A stretch of DNA of 9,249 nt from DAOVQB01 sp023128935 (GTDB taxonomy: Bacteria > Eisenbacteria > RBG-16-71-46 > CAIMUX01 > WJJG01), in the NCBI GenBank assembly GCA_030628905.1, contig DAOVQB010000178.1, forward strand, positions 1 through 9,249. The letters run 5' to 3'. Made by a program: the position numbers and the translations under genes. Below the pieces are notes generated by a model that did no database searches, was not told the origin of the DNA, and worked only from the letters and a program-made list of their open reading frames with translations. Below, in pieces: positions 1 to 8,059 of this stretch. Numbering within the stretch: position 1 is the stretch's first letter; each line of letters starts with the position of its first letter.

Positions 1-501
1 CTCTGTACACCTCCCGCCACGTTGAAGTGAGCACGCCCGGTCACGAGAACCGGACGGCCCCACAACTCGCGCAGTAGGCTCAGATGACTCGGTGAAGCGA
101 TCCCCCGCACGGCCTCCTCACCCCCGGGGAGCCGCAGGATCAGGGAGCAGTCGCTATCGCGAATCTGATCCAGCTTGCCTGCGACCCGCACTTGCTGGGG
201 ATCGGGGATCCGAGAGACCAGCTCCCGGAAACCGGGCAGGGCCTCTCGAGTAACACGCACTGGGGCAGGCCGGCCGGGAGCACCCACGCCTTCGAACTGC
301 ACACTGTCGACACCGCGTCCGAGGATCGTCTCAAAGCCGTGCATGAGGTCCAGAAACCCTCGGTCATAGAGGTTCGACTTACTGGTCGTCTCAACATCCA
401 TCGCCGCGGCAAGGCTCTCTGAAAAACACCCGCCGCGCCGCTTCCAGAGCCGCTCGCAACGCAGCAGGTGCCAACTCGAAGTCCTCTTGCGTCCTTGGCA
501 T
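1..501 (-). pseudogene. Hypothetical protein gene with a +1 frameshift, partial at the left edge
   Basis: I do not recognise the family. The gene starts at the ATG at 501-499 (MPRTQEDFELAP...), with GGAGG five bases upstream. This frame stops at 393-391 after 36 codons, but a second frame is open from before 420 all the way to base 1. It reads on as a sensible protein: SESLAAAMDVETTSKS, a helical part, then a beta-rich stretch with VRVAGKLDQIRDSD, LILRLPGGEEAVRG and LRELWGRPVLVTGRAHF. Removing one T from the TTTTT run (minus strand; AAAAA at 422-426) joins the frames exactly, giving about 166 visible codons. The C-terminal part has the look of a small beta-barrel regulatory domain, which is inference only. 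The break is either a homopolymer sequencing error or a young inactivating mutation. It lies downstream of the 757-residue secreted protein gene on the same strand, but has its own ribosome binding site. Confidence 0.6.
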
Positions 502-506
502 CCAAT

Positions 507-511
507 CCTCC
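507..511 (-). promoter_or_regulatory. Ribosome binding site deciding the start at 501
   Basis: The minus strand reads GGAGG followed by a five-base spacer (ATTGG) and ATG at 501. This fixes the start of the frameshifted gene even though its first frame closes after only 36 codons. It also argues against the longer overlapping reading frame that begins at 595, which is out of frame with the protein-like sequence. Confidence 0.6.
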
Positions 512-536
512 CTCTCTCGTCAGAGGGTTGTGGGAT

Positions 537-554
537 GCCCGCAGGCTAGCGGGC
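537..554 (-). terminator. Short GC hairpin between two minus-strand genes, weak terminator candidate
   Basis: A perfect 6-bp stem (GCCCGC / GCGGGC) with a six-base loop lies just after the stop codon of the 757-residue protein gene. No T-tract follows it on the minus strand, so it lacks the second half of an intrinsic terminator. It may only slow transcription or be a chance GC palindrome. Confidence 0.2.
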
Positions 555-595
555 CACCCCACCCCCCTCAACGACAAGTGGAAGGACATATGCAC

Positions 596-2869
596 TTATC
601 GCTGGAGGAGGATCGTGCGGCTCTCGGCCCGATCCTCCACTTGGATCCGATAGTAGTAAACCCCAGTGGCAACAGAGCGGCCACGGTTATCGTCCCCCAA
701 CCAGACGGCCCGGTGGGCACCACCGTCTGTCGAACCCTCGAATAGCGTGCGCACCAAGCGTCCCTCTTGGTCGTAGATCTTCAGGTCGACACGCCCCCCA
801 GCAGAGGGCACGGTGAAGGAGATCCCTGCAAACCTTTGTGCAGGGTTGGGCCGTACGAATGAGAGTTGTGAACCCACCGATGCCAGGGGCCGGCAGTAGG
901 CGAGGTTGGGCGTTCCCGCAGGAACCGGATCCCCGGGAATCTGCTCATTGTGGTTCACCATCTCCGCTAGGTCTTTGGCCAATTCGTCATTGGACACATC
1001 ACCGTCCTCAAGCAGATCCGCCACATAGGTGACAACTTGCGATACCGTGGATCCCCCAAAGGTGGCCTCCTGAGGCAATCCAACCTTGCCAGACACCACA
1101 TTCAGGAGCAGCCCCAGGTACTCGCGACGGGCACGATCCAGCATCGAGGCCTGTCTCCGAGCAGATAGTGTCTCCAAAGCATCAGCATTGGACAGGGCGA
1201 CTGAGCCATCAGAGAAGGTCACCCCGGCGATCCGGATGGCGTACTCGTCGGTGCGCCCGTAGAATCGATCGTAGATAGTGCTGTGATACTCAGCCAGGTC
1301 GGTCAAGGATTCCTGAGCATTGCCGCGCTGTGATTCATGAGCCTTGTATTGATGTTTCCAGTAGCCGGCGCTGCGAGCATCCACGACGGTAATGATCTCA
1401 TTGAGCGAGAAGTCTACAATGACCGACTCGCCAGGCGCCACCGTGACATCGACGACCTCATCTTCGCCAGCAACCATTTCGTAGCCCAACGGGAGTACGA
1501 GTTCTACGCAGTAGTCCCCGGCCTCCAGGTCTGCAAAGCCATACGTGCCGTCACCTGCTGTCAGCCTCTCAGCTAGCAGCAGGTGTGCTGGGTCGGCACG
1601 GTCGTATAGATCGATGGTTCCACCGATAATCGGTATTGCACCTGCTGTGACAGTACCCAGGATAGTACACAGAGGCTGCGGGCACGGACTGACGTACTTT
1701 GCAATATAGTATGAGGGTATGTTGTCAGCTCGCGTGAACGTACCGCTCACGTAGAGAATGTCGTTGACGATGAGTTGATCACTCCCATACACCTCATTGG
1801 CTGGGACCGCCTCCGTGAGCCCGTTCCCTAGCGGAGACCAGGAGACACTGTCCCAACTAGCGATGCTGTTTGCTGGCTCACCGTCGGCGGTTCGGAAGTC
1901 CCCAGTGACGATCAAATCACCGGCGTAGCGGCCGATGCTCCGGATGGCACCACCAGCCTGTCCACCGGCGAGCCCTGATCCGAGTTCGTGCCAGGAACCG
2001 ACGGGTCCGGGCTCGTCCTCGGTCCACATAGCAATGTTTCGAATGTCGCCTCCCGCGGTATAAAAGTACCCTGTGACGTACAACGCCGTGTCGTCTGAAT
2101 ACGCTCCGTAGACGGCTACGCCCTCTAGGCCACCACCAACGAGCGACCACGACTGCGACACAGGATCTAGCTCTGCAACCTTACCAGTGAAGTTTCCGAC
2201 AGCGATGAGTCTTTCGTCATGAATTACCAGATCCTGCGCGTGGTCGTCGAATTCGCTGTTCATAGTGTGCCAGAGCGCGCCATCCCACTTCGCAACCCGC
2301 TTGGCTGACCGACCACCCGCACTCTCGAAATCTCCAGCCACGATCAGAGTATCGCCTTGCACCAGCATGTCAAAGATGCGGTTGTCAGTGGCGGGGCTGG
2401 CTCCACTAACTCCTTGAGTCGTGGTTTCTTCATCTGTCAATGGCTGCCAAGTGACCCCATCCCACAGTGCAATGCTGGAGCACGTATTGTTGCTTGCTGT
2501 ATCGAACCTCCCACCTGCAATGAGGTCGCCTTTGTATACTACGAGGGACAGAACCTCAGTGTAATGATCGTCAGTCATCCCGCCATCGAAGGGCTTCCAT
2601 TCCTGGGCGCCGTCGTCCCACCGGGCGATGCCGTTAAGCGTGACCTCCTTCGAGGCAGACCCCGCTGTGAGAAACCTTCCACCTACGACGAGACTACCCT
2701 CATAGAGAGCGAGACACTCCACTCTCCCGTGAAGCCCGTTCAGGTCGTTAAAGTACGGTTCAGTGTCGAGCCACTCCTGGGCGTTCGGTGTCGCCCCAAC
2801 AGATGCGTGAAGCAGAAAGCAACCTAGAACCAAGAGCACGACTCGACTAACTACGCTTGCGGAATTCAT
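596..2869 (-). CDS. Secreted seven-repeat beta-propeller protein with CNA-B-like, GYWKHQ and FlgD-like C-terminal domains
   Basis: This 757-residue exported protein has unknown activity, with binding or adhesion the most likely kind of role. Residues 1-26 form a Sec signal peptide (basic/polar start, VVLLVLGCFLLHASVGA). Residues about 45-392 hold seven repeats, each with a core like LxVGGRFxTAGG (59-70, 115-126, 174-186, 220-230, 262-274, 318-330, 371-383) followed by an IAxWD strand, so a seven-bladed propeller (Kelch/Rax2-like) fits. Residues 400-492 look like a CNA-B or carboxypeptidase-regulatory beta-sandwich (GTYGFADLEAGDYCVEL). Residues 498-660 form a domain opening with RSAGYWKHQ and rich in helix. 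Residues 670-757 match the FlgD-like/T9SS-type C-terminal domain (FVRPNPAQ, DLKIYDQEGRLVRTL, GVYYYRIQV). The start has GGAG five bases upstream (2878-2875). The frame is clean, with no sign of decay. It is transcribed divergently from the sigma-kinase pair. The C-terminal domain suggests surface delivery, but no secretion-machinery gene is present here to confirm that. Confidence 0.92.
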   Translation of the reverse strand: MNSASVVSRVVLLVLGCFLLHASVGATPNAQEWLDTEPYFNDLNGLHGRVECLALYEGSLVVGGRFLTAGSASKEVTLNGIARWDDGAQEWKPFDGGMTDDHYTEVLSLVVYKGDLIAGGRFDTASNNTCSSIALWDGVTWQPLTDEETTTQGVSGASPATDNRIFDMLVQGDTLIVAGDFESAGGRSAKRVAKWDGALWHTMNSEFDDHAQDLVIHDERLIAVGNFTGKVAELDPVSQSWSLVGGGLEGVAVYGAYSDDTALYVTGYFYTAGGDIRNIAMWTEDEPGPVGSWHELGSGLAGGQAGGAIRSIGRYAGDLIVTGDFRTADGEPANSIASWDSVSWSPLGNGLTEAVPANEVYGSDQLIVNDILYVSGTFTRADNIPSYYIAKYVSPCPQPLCTILGTVTAGAIPIIGGTIDLYDRADPAHLLLAERLTAGDGTYGFADLEAGDYCVELVLPLGYEMVAGEDEVVDVTVAPGESVIVDFSLNEIITVVDARSAGYWKHQYKAHESQRGNAQESLTDLAEYHSTIYDRFYGRTDEYAIRIAGVTFSDGSVALSNADALETLSARRQASMLDRARREYLGLLLNVVSGKVGLPQEATFGGSTVSQVVTYVADLLEDGDVSNDELAKDLAEMVNHNEQIPGDPVPAGTPNLAYCRPLASVGSQLSFVRPNPAQRFAGISFTVPSAGGRVDLKIYDQEGRLVRTLFEGSTDGGAHRAVWLGDDNRGRSVATGVYYYRIQVEDRAESRTILLQR

Positions 2870-2924
2870 AACGACTCCAATCTCCGTGTGATCGTGGTTG
2901 ATGGCCTGCTGGAGCGACGGTCAT

Positions 2925-2939
2925 GTCACACGGCGTGAC
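2925..2939. repeat. Small inverted repeat GTCAC-N5-GTGAC, possible operator
   Basis: Perfect 5-bp arms are separated by ACGGC, about 56 bp upstream of the start codon of the minus-strand propeller gene. The size and spacing suit a dimeric regulator, but 5-bp arms are common by chance. Confidence 0.2.
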
Positions 2940-3028
2940 TGTCCGTCCGACAACTCCATCGGTCTATGTCAGATGACCCTGGCTTTCCCGGGTCGTTATT
3001 CCCCTCGCCCCTTCCGGACCATTGCCCA

Positions 3029-3057
3029 TTGCGCTAAAGTGGCCTTGCTGCTAAACT
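3029..3057 (+). promoter_or_regulatory. Possible promoter of the sigma-kinase operon
   Basis: TTGCGC (3029-3034), a 17-base spacer, then TAAACT (3052-3057) give a partial match to the sigma-70 hexamers (3/6 and 4/6). Transcription would start near 3064. That allows a leader before ATG 3192 or 3108 but not translation from TTG 3066. An ECF-type promoter cannot be excluded. Confidence 0.2.
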
Positions 3058-3191
3058 AAGAGCGCTTGAGCATTGCAGTCTTCCCGGCACGAGAATCTGC
3101 AAATCGGATGGGGAAGAGCAGCGTCAAGACGCTGACCTGTCACGTGAGCAACGGGATAGGGACTCTGCCCTCCCCATCTCCTATAGGCGGA

Positions 3192-3806
3192 ATGCAACAT
3201 GCGAATGGGACATCGGGGCCTAGTAGCTTGACTGACAAGAAGATAAGGACCCAGCCGACCATAGGCTCGTATTTTTCGAGGTTTTACGACGATCTCCGGA
3301 GAATCGCGCGCGCAAAGATGGCTCGCGAACCTCGTGACATAACCATCCAACCAACCGGGCTTGTGCATGCCGTTTTTGAAAGGCTTCGCAGAGGCCCTCC
3401 CCTTGGAGTCCCCTGTACCAGGGGGTTTTGGGGGCTCGCCCACAAGGCAATGAGCAATGAACTTGTTGACCACGCCCGAGCCCGGAAGAGCCAGAAGCGC
3501 GGCGGCGCTAACCATCGGGTACCCATCAGTCAGGTAGGCACTCAGCTTATTGATGATCCCCACATAAGCACCCTCCTTGAGAACAGCGACGTCATCAAAT
3601 CTGCGCTCTTGGAGTTGGAGAGCATCGCACCTAACGGACAGCGAATGGTCAGTATCATCAACTCGTACTATTACCATGGTTTGAACTGGAAGGAAACCGC
3701 AGACGCCCTGGGCATATCGAGGAAGCAGGTTCAGAGGGATTGGGGTTTTGCCAGAACTTGGCTCTTTGACTATGTCAAGAATCAAGGAGATGTGGACGGG
3801 CAATGA
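3192..3806 (+). CDS. ECF-like RNA polymerase sigma factor (Sigma70_ECF family)
   Basis: This cytoplasmic sigma factor would direct RNA polymerase to a small regulon. With the start at ATG 3192 it has 204 residues, close to the usual size of this family. The sigma-2 part begins at residue about 27 with YFSRFYDDLRRIARAKM, followed by the family hallmark QPTGLVHAVFERL (53-65) and NELVDHARARKSQKRGG (89-105). The sigma-4 helix-turn-helix is LNWKETADALGISRKQVQRD and the following WGFARTWL (164-191). The frame is open to TTG 3066, with another ATG at 3108. I prefer 3192 because family similarity begins just after it and the bases before it (AGGCGGA) give a weak ribosome binding site; 3108 remains possible. 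The kinase gene follows 61 bp downstream on the same strand. In this family, coupling to a neighbouring Ser/Thr kinase instead of a classical anti-sigma factor is a known arrangement. Confidence 0.9.
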   Translation: MQHANGTSGPSSLTDKKIRTQPTIGSYFSRFYDDLRRIARAKMAREPRDITIQPTGLVHAVFERLRRGPPLGVPCTRGFWGLAHKAMSNELVDHARARKSQKRGGANHRVPISQVGTQLIDDPHISTLLENSDVIKSALLELESIAPNGQRMVSIINSYYYHGLNWKETADALGISRKQVQRDWGFARTWLFDYVKNQGDVDGQ

Positions 3807-3867
3807 ACCGCTTAACAAGCGCTCATGCTCATCATTGCCATCGGCCTAACATGAGGATGCGATCCCG

Positions 3868-6105
3868 ATGTCATCTCTCTTGCCCAGCGAGTTGTTCAAC
3901 GACGCACGGGCTTTGCCACCGCAGGAGCGCGGCGTTTTCGTCAGAGGCGCGTGCGGCGACAATCACAAACTGGCAGAAGAGCTTCTCCGCCTCTTAGACG
4001 TTGCGGACGAACATCCCGAACTGCTGGAGGAACCAGTTCATGAAGTTCCGACGCAGCTTGGCCGCTTTCCCATAATCCGACCCCTTGGCAAAGGTGGCAT
4101 GGGCGCTGTCTATCTTGCGAGAGATACGGCCCTGGACAGGGAGATCGCCATAAAGACCCTTCCCCCTGGCTCGGGCGGGGATTTGGAATCTGAGCGCCTC
4201 AAGCGCGAAGCAAAAACTCTCGCCACTTTTAGGATTCCCAATATCGCAACGATCTACTCTTTTGAGGAGACCGATGGGCTTCAATTCCTCACAATGGAGT
4301 ACGTTTCCGGTGTAACACTCGCCGAGCTTCTCTCGAGAGATAGAATATCTGTCGGCCGATCGATAAACATATGCTACCAGATTGCCCTGGCCCTCGAGGA
4401 AGCTCACAAACACGGTATCGTGCACCGGGACCTCAAGCCGGGCAATGTCATGATCGACAGCAATGACTTTGTTAAGGTCTTGGATTTTGGAATTGCCAAG
4501 TCACTTGGTGAAGCCGACAACCGTCTCGCAACCGCCGCAATTTCGGAGTCGGCTTCAAGTAGTGACAGCAGCGGCCTCCTGGGAACACTCGACTATATGA
4601 GCCCTGAGCAAAGCCGCATCCAGCCCATCAGCCCCAAGACCGACTTGTGGGGTTTGGGTTGCATCCTATATGAATGCACAACTGGACTAAGGGCTTTTCG
4701 AAGAAACGTTCAAGACCCGACGCTCCTACTCTCCCAACCTGATTGGTCAACAACTCCGCCTGCTACACCGCCTAAGCTGAGGACTTTGATTGAGAGTTGT
4801 CTGCAAAGCGCCCCTGATGACCGCCCACATGATGCGACGATTGTCAGAGAGACTCTCGAAAGCCTCCTAGAACCCAGACAGAAACAGTGGATTGCAGTGA
4901 CCGCTTCGGCGCTAGGCTTCCTTGCCATCGCGGCTGCCGCATATTGGGGCATCCTCGCGCCCAAGCTGGCAACCCCCGCCGATCCTGTTTCTGCGCAACC
5001 ACTTCCAGATGCCGGCTTGGAGATCAAGTACGAAGACGGATCTTCAAGTATCATCAGATCTCCATCCGGACATCCACAGAGATTCGCTGATGCAATGATT
5101 GTGGATGTTCCTCATACCGATGATGGCTCAAGTGATGCGGTGTTGCCAGATAGGCCCGATGAGTCAGAGAGGCTCATTCTCGGGTGGTCCCGCGAATTAG
5201 CGACGCCATCCTACCTGTATGGGTGGAATCCAAAGTCCGAGATTCAATTTGTCATACCGGCCATGGATCGGTTCCCTGGATTTGGAACGGCGAAGACTGG
5301 TGATCCCAATAGCTGTCAAATGCGGATCGTCAGAGTCCTTCCATTGCCAAATGAATCCGCTACAAAGAGGTTATTGGTAACGGAGTATACTCAGTACCAT
5401 CCGTCTGCTATCAGAATCATGAACCTCAGCGGATCGGACAACGCAATAACTCAATCCCAGGACTTCTGTTTCTTTCACTACGGACACATCAACAGGGGCC
5501 TTTTCTTAACTCCCGGCATTCAAGCGGATCGCGAACTAGTATGGCTATGCGGAAGCACAAGCGTACCGAGGAGCATGCGAGATAAGAGCAACATGGTGCC
5601 GGATAATACGTTCTTCCTGGCCTGCATGGAGATTGATCCCGGCACTTACTATTTCCCTCCTACGATTGAACCCGATCAGGATTTCCTGAATGCAACGGAA
5701 GGAGAAGCAAAGCCGGCCGAAATGCTTTTCTACTTGGTAGCACGCGGCTTTCTTCTAGAGGAGCACGGTTTCAATTGGAATGATACGCTAGAATACAAGA
5801 TTCTGAGCGTTTCACGCGTTCGCTCATCAGTCGAGCCCGAATACCATTTGCTGACATCCAACTCCGTTGTCTTTTTCTACCGCTTCGCGATGCCAGACAG
5901 CCTTGTGATTTCGATGGATGTTGTTGGAGACGCCAATCGTATTCTAGATGCCCGGGCAGAGGTTCAGGACGTCTCTTCTGTGAGTCTTATTCAATCATTT
6001 CTCGCGGATAGCCTTTACACTTTGGCGTATGCGCGAAAGAACTTTCACGTAACGGGTCCGTTTAGAGACATGAGGGATGAATTCGGCCAACTAGCTGAGC
6101 AGTAG
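3868..6105 (+). CDS. Transmembrane Ser/Thr protein kinase with a ~380-residue extracytoplasmic sensor region
   Basis: This 745-residue protein is a Hanks-type kinase that phosphorylates Ser/Thr on protein targets, anchored in the inner membrane. Residues 1-60 are the N-terminal segment often found before such kinases (LFNDARALPPQERGVF... ACGDN). The kinase domain runs from about 66 to 335: glycine loop GKGGMGAVY (74-82), lysine of AIK (K96), catalytic HRDLKPGN (186-193), DFG (206-208) and SPE (245-247). All catalytic residues are present. The activation loop is long and Ser-rich (about 220-237). A single membrane helix lies at 341-363. The C-terminal ~380 residues carry no TPR or WD40 motif I can identify and have four cysteines (483, 534, 561, 586). 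They faintly resemble degenerate VCBS/FG-GAP-like repeats (LLVTEYTQYHPSAIRI, FHYGHINRG). The start at 3868 is fixed by an in-frame TAA at 3847-3849; GAGG at 3853-3856 is a distant ribosome binding site. The pair with the sigma factor suggests one signalling unit. Confidence 0.95.
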   Translation: MSSLLPSELFNDARALPPQERGVFVRGACGDNHKLAEELLRLLDVADEHPELLEEPVHEVPTQLGRFPIIRPLGKGGMGAVYLARDTALDREIAIKTLPPGSGGDLESERLKREAKTLATFRIPNIATIYSFEETDGLQFLTMEYVSGVTLAELLSRDRISVGRSINICYQIALALEEAHKHGIVHRDLKPGNVMIDSNDFVKVLDFGIAKSLGEADNRLATAAISESASSSDSSGLLGTLDYMSPEQSRIQPISPKTDLWGLGCILYECTTGLRAFRRNVQDPTLLLSQPDWSTTPPATPPKLRTLIESCLQSAPDDRPHDATIVRETLESLLEPRQKQWIAVTASALGFLAIAAAAYWGILAPKLATPADPVSAQPLPDAGLEIKYEDGSSSIIRSPSGHPQRFADAMIVDVPHTDDGSSDAVLPDRPDESERLILGWSRELATPSYLYGWNPKSEIQFVIPAMDRFPGFGTAKTGDPNSCQMRIVRVLPLPNESATKRLLVTEYTQYHPSAIRIMNLSGSDNAITQSQDFCFFHYGHINRGLFLTPGIQADRELVWLCGSTSVPRSMRDKSNMVPDNTFFLACMEIDPGTYYFPPTIEPDQDFLNATEGEAKPAEMLFYLVARGFLLEEHGFNWNDTLEYKILSVSRVRSSVEPEYHLLTSNSVVFFYRFAMPDSLVISMDVVGDANRILDARAEVQDVSSVSLIQSFLADSLYTLAYARKNFHVTGPFRDMRDEFGQLAEQ

Positions 6106-6496
6106 TGTGGAACAGGTTGGTGCGAAAGGCGGAAGATACAATTCCTGCAAGGCAGAGACTGAATTTCGGCGCATATCTCCCCGCTCAAGCGGATCCTGCT
6201 GATCCACCTGCCGCAGAGTCCACCGCTGTCTGAGCCCTGACTTCTCAAGGTGTGCGCAGCTCGGCCGTTGTAGCGATCCGCAACGCTTCCGAAGGCCCTG
6301 CAAGCTCAGCATCCCGAGGTTGCCAACAGGGAGAGCGCTCCTCTGGCTCCAGCCACGCGCACAGGTCTTTTCAGCCATCCCTCGATTCTTGTTGACTGCG
6401 ATTCAGACGCGCCTGAAAGCCAACCCGACGGAGTCCCGCCGCCCGGAATCGTAGCCAGCGATCGCACGGCGGATACGCGGACACAACTTCTTGTGG
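6106..6496. other. Gene-less region between the kinase and the FG-GAP remnant
   Basis: I see no convincing gene on either strand. The reading frames here are Arg/Ser/Cys-rich and lack recognisable motifs or ribosome binding sites. The two flanking genes converge, so a terminator would be expected, but no stem followed by a T-tract is visible. Only short palindromes occur (CCGCT-CA-AGCGG at 6181-6192; GGATC-N5-GATCC at 6191-6205). It may include unrecognisable debris of the 3' end of the FG-GAP gene. Confidence 0.5.
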
Positions 6497-8059
6497 CTAC
6501 GGACAGCTCGCCATGATGTCTGCCCATCCGTCGCTGTTGATGTCCTTTCCCGCCGCCACCGAGGTGCCGAACATGCCTTCGGGCTCGGGCGCGTAGAGCT
6601 GCAGGTCGCTCTCATCGTCTGCCCCCGGTCCCCCGAAATAGACGTACACGATGCCCTCCTCATCGAAATCCTCGGAGTACATCGGGTCGGCCACGTACTA
6701 GTCATCCCAGCCATCGCCGTTGAGATCCCCCGCCCCGCCCACTTGCGTCCCATATTCCCAGCTTCCCTCTCCAGTCGGCGCAAACTGCAGGCGATGTGAG
6801 ATGTCAGGCGGAGGCGTCAGCGACGCGATCCGCAGCCGGGGGCTTTCCGCCCCTCCAATCACCATGGGATCGCTGGGCGTGAGTACGATCCTCGCGTTGT
6901 TCGAAGGGATGTCGGGAACAACCAGCGTGAGCTCGTTCCTATCGCGTCCCCCCACACTGCCGGCCAACAGGTATCCACTCGTCGCCTCTCCGTCACGCAA
7001 CCATACATCGGCCAGCTCCGCGCCCAACCAGGTGATGGTTTGCGGTTCGCCGACCAGCCAGGTTTGCGGCACCGCAGGTGCGAGCATCTGGTAGCGGTTG
7101 AAGTCGAAGAGGTAGCCGGCACCGGCATCGCTGGCCATGATGTCATTGGTACACGGCCCGATGATGAGATCGCTCAGCCCGTCACGGTTCAAATGGCCTG
7201 CACCGGCGACGGATTTGCCGAAACTATCCCACGCCGCGGTGCCGTCGAAGACAAATTCAGAGCATCCATCGCCGAAGTGGCCGCCCAGGTAAACATAGAC
7301 ACGACCGGCACTGTCCGTGCCCAGTCCGTGCTGATAGGCGCCCACGGCGAAGTCGGCAAAACCATCGGCGTTGAGATCCCCGGCGCCCGAGACGGACCAG
7401 CCGAAACGGTCGGAGTTCTGTTCCCCATCCAGAATAAGGTCCGGATACGCGTCAGCGGTCGCTCCCCCGCGGTAGACGTACGCCCGGCCGCCTCCATTCC
7501 CTCCCGTGCTGAAGGGGGCCCCGACAATCAGGCTCGAGCAGCCCCGTTCGTCCACAGGCGGCATCACGGAGACGGCCGCCCCGAAGTGGGCAAAGGAAGA
7601 TTCACCGGTGAAGACGAGGTTTGCTGCCCCGTCCAGATCCGGTCCACCGTAGAAGACATAGGCCCGCCCCGGACGGCCCTCATACAGGCCAGCCTCTTTG
7701 GCACCGACGATCACATCTCCGTACCCATCTCCGTCGAAGTCCCCAGCAGAAGACACTGCGTATCCGAACCAGTCTCCTTCATTCTCCCCGGTGAGGACCA
7801 GATCTGCAGTGCTGTCACCTCCCGGCCCGCCAAAGTAGACGAAGGCCCTACCGCACCGAATACCACCCGTATTATCCCATTTCGCGCCCACAATGATGTC
7901 ATCATAGGTGTCGCCGTTGACATCTCCGGCCTCCGCAACGGCTGTGCCGAAACAGCTGCCGGTGATGCCGTACAGGACGAGGTCGGGTGATTCGTCAGCG
8001 TCAGGGCCGCCCAGGTAGAGATGGACGAGACCCGAATTCCCCCCGCCCCCCTCACTTTG
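6497..8059 (-). pseudogene. Decayed FG-GAP (integrin-alpha-like) beta-propeller protein gene
   Basis: About 520 codons of one frame encode an extracellular propeller protein, but the gene is broken. Seven FG-GAP repeats are visible, starting near 7951, with FGxxV...GDxNGDGxxD...VGA cores: FGTAV, FGYAV, FGAAV (degenerate), FGWSV, FGKSV, YGTQV and FGTSV. Most keep a calcium-type loop such as DFDGDGYGD, DLNADGFAD and DLNGDGWDD. Between repeats 5 and 6 lies an Ig-like insert of about 120 residues (PQTWLVGEPQTITWL...). Repeat homology continues upstream of the GTG at 7891 (VHLYLGGPDAD...), and the frame closes at TGA 8062-8060 without a start, signal peptide or ribosome binding site, so the 5' end is lost. 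A TAG at 6700-6698 interrupts repeat 6 between GWDD and YVADP, and the frame resumes unchanged. It ends at TAG 6499-6497 directly after repeat 7, with no sorting domain. Annotation pipelines may call only 6698-7891 as a protein. Confidence 0.8.

Larger units (their letters stand above)
2870..3191. other. Divergent intergenic region between the propeller gene and the sigma-kinase pair
   Basis: No gene is supported here. The frame of the sigma factor stays open leftwards to 3066 (TTG) with an in-frame ATG at 3108, but the upstream residues do not resemble the family, so most of this stretch is read as leader and promoter DNA. It contains a GTCAC-N5-GTGAC inverted repeat (2925-2939), an imperfect hairpin at 2975-2994 (GACCCTGG / CCCGGGTC, loop of four, one mismatch) and a possible sigma-70-like promoter at 3029-3057. 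Both flanking genes start here, so these sites are more likely regulatory than terminators. Confidence 0.6.

Noticed and set aside
140..595. Open frame of 151 codons on the minus strand beginning at 595
   Set aside because: It overlaps the frameshifted gene out of frame, has no ribosome binding site and is Cys/Ser/Arg-rich like a shadow frame.
2997..3009. 13-base match TATTCCCCTCGCC shared with 8136-8148
   Set aside because: One such match is expected by chance in 9 kb, and neither copy sits at a recognisable element end.
3051..3818. Minus-strand open frame of 255 codons opposite the sigma factor
   Set aside because: The plus strand encodes a clear ECF-like sigma factor; the minus frame has no family features.
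6191..6205. GGATC-N5-GATCC hairpin downstream of the kinase as a terminator
   Set aside because: The stem is only five bases, with no T-tract on either strand.
7040..7990. Plus-strand open frame of 316 codons
   Set aside because: It mirrors the FG-GAP repeats on the other strand; its apparent periodicity comes from those repeats.
6497..8059. Amber readthrough or alternative genetic code in the FG-GAP gene
   Set aside because: The gene also lacks its 5' end and a second TAG ends it; the neighbouring intact kinase gene uses TAG as a normal stop.
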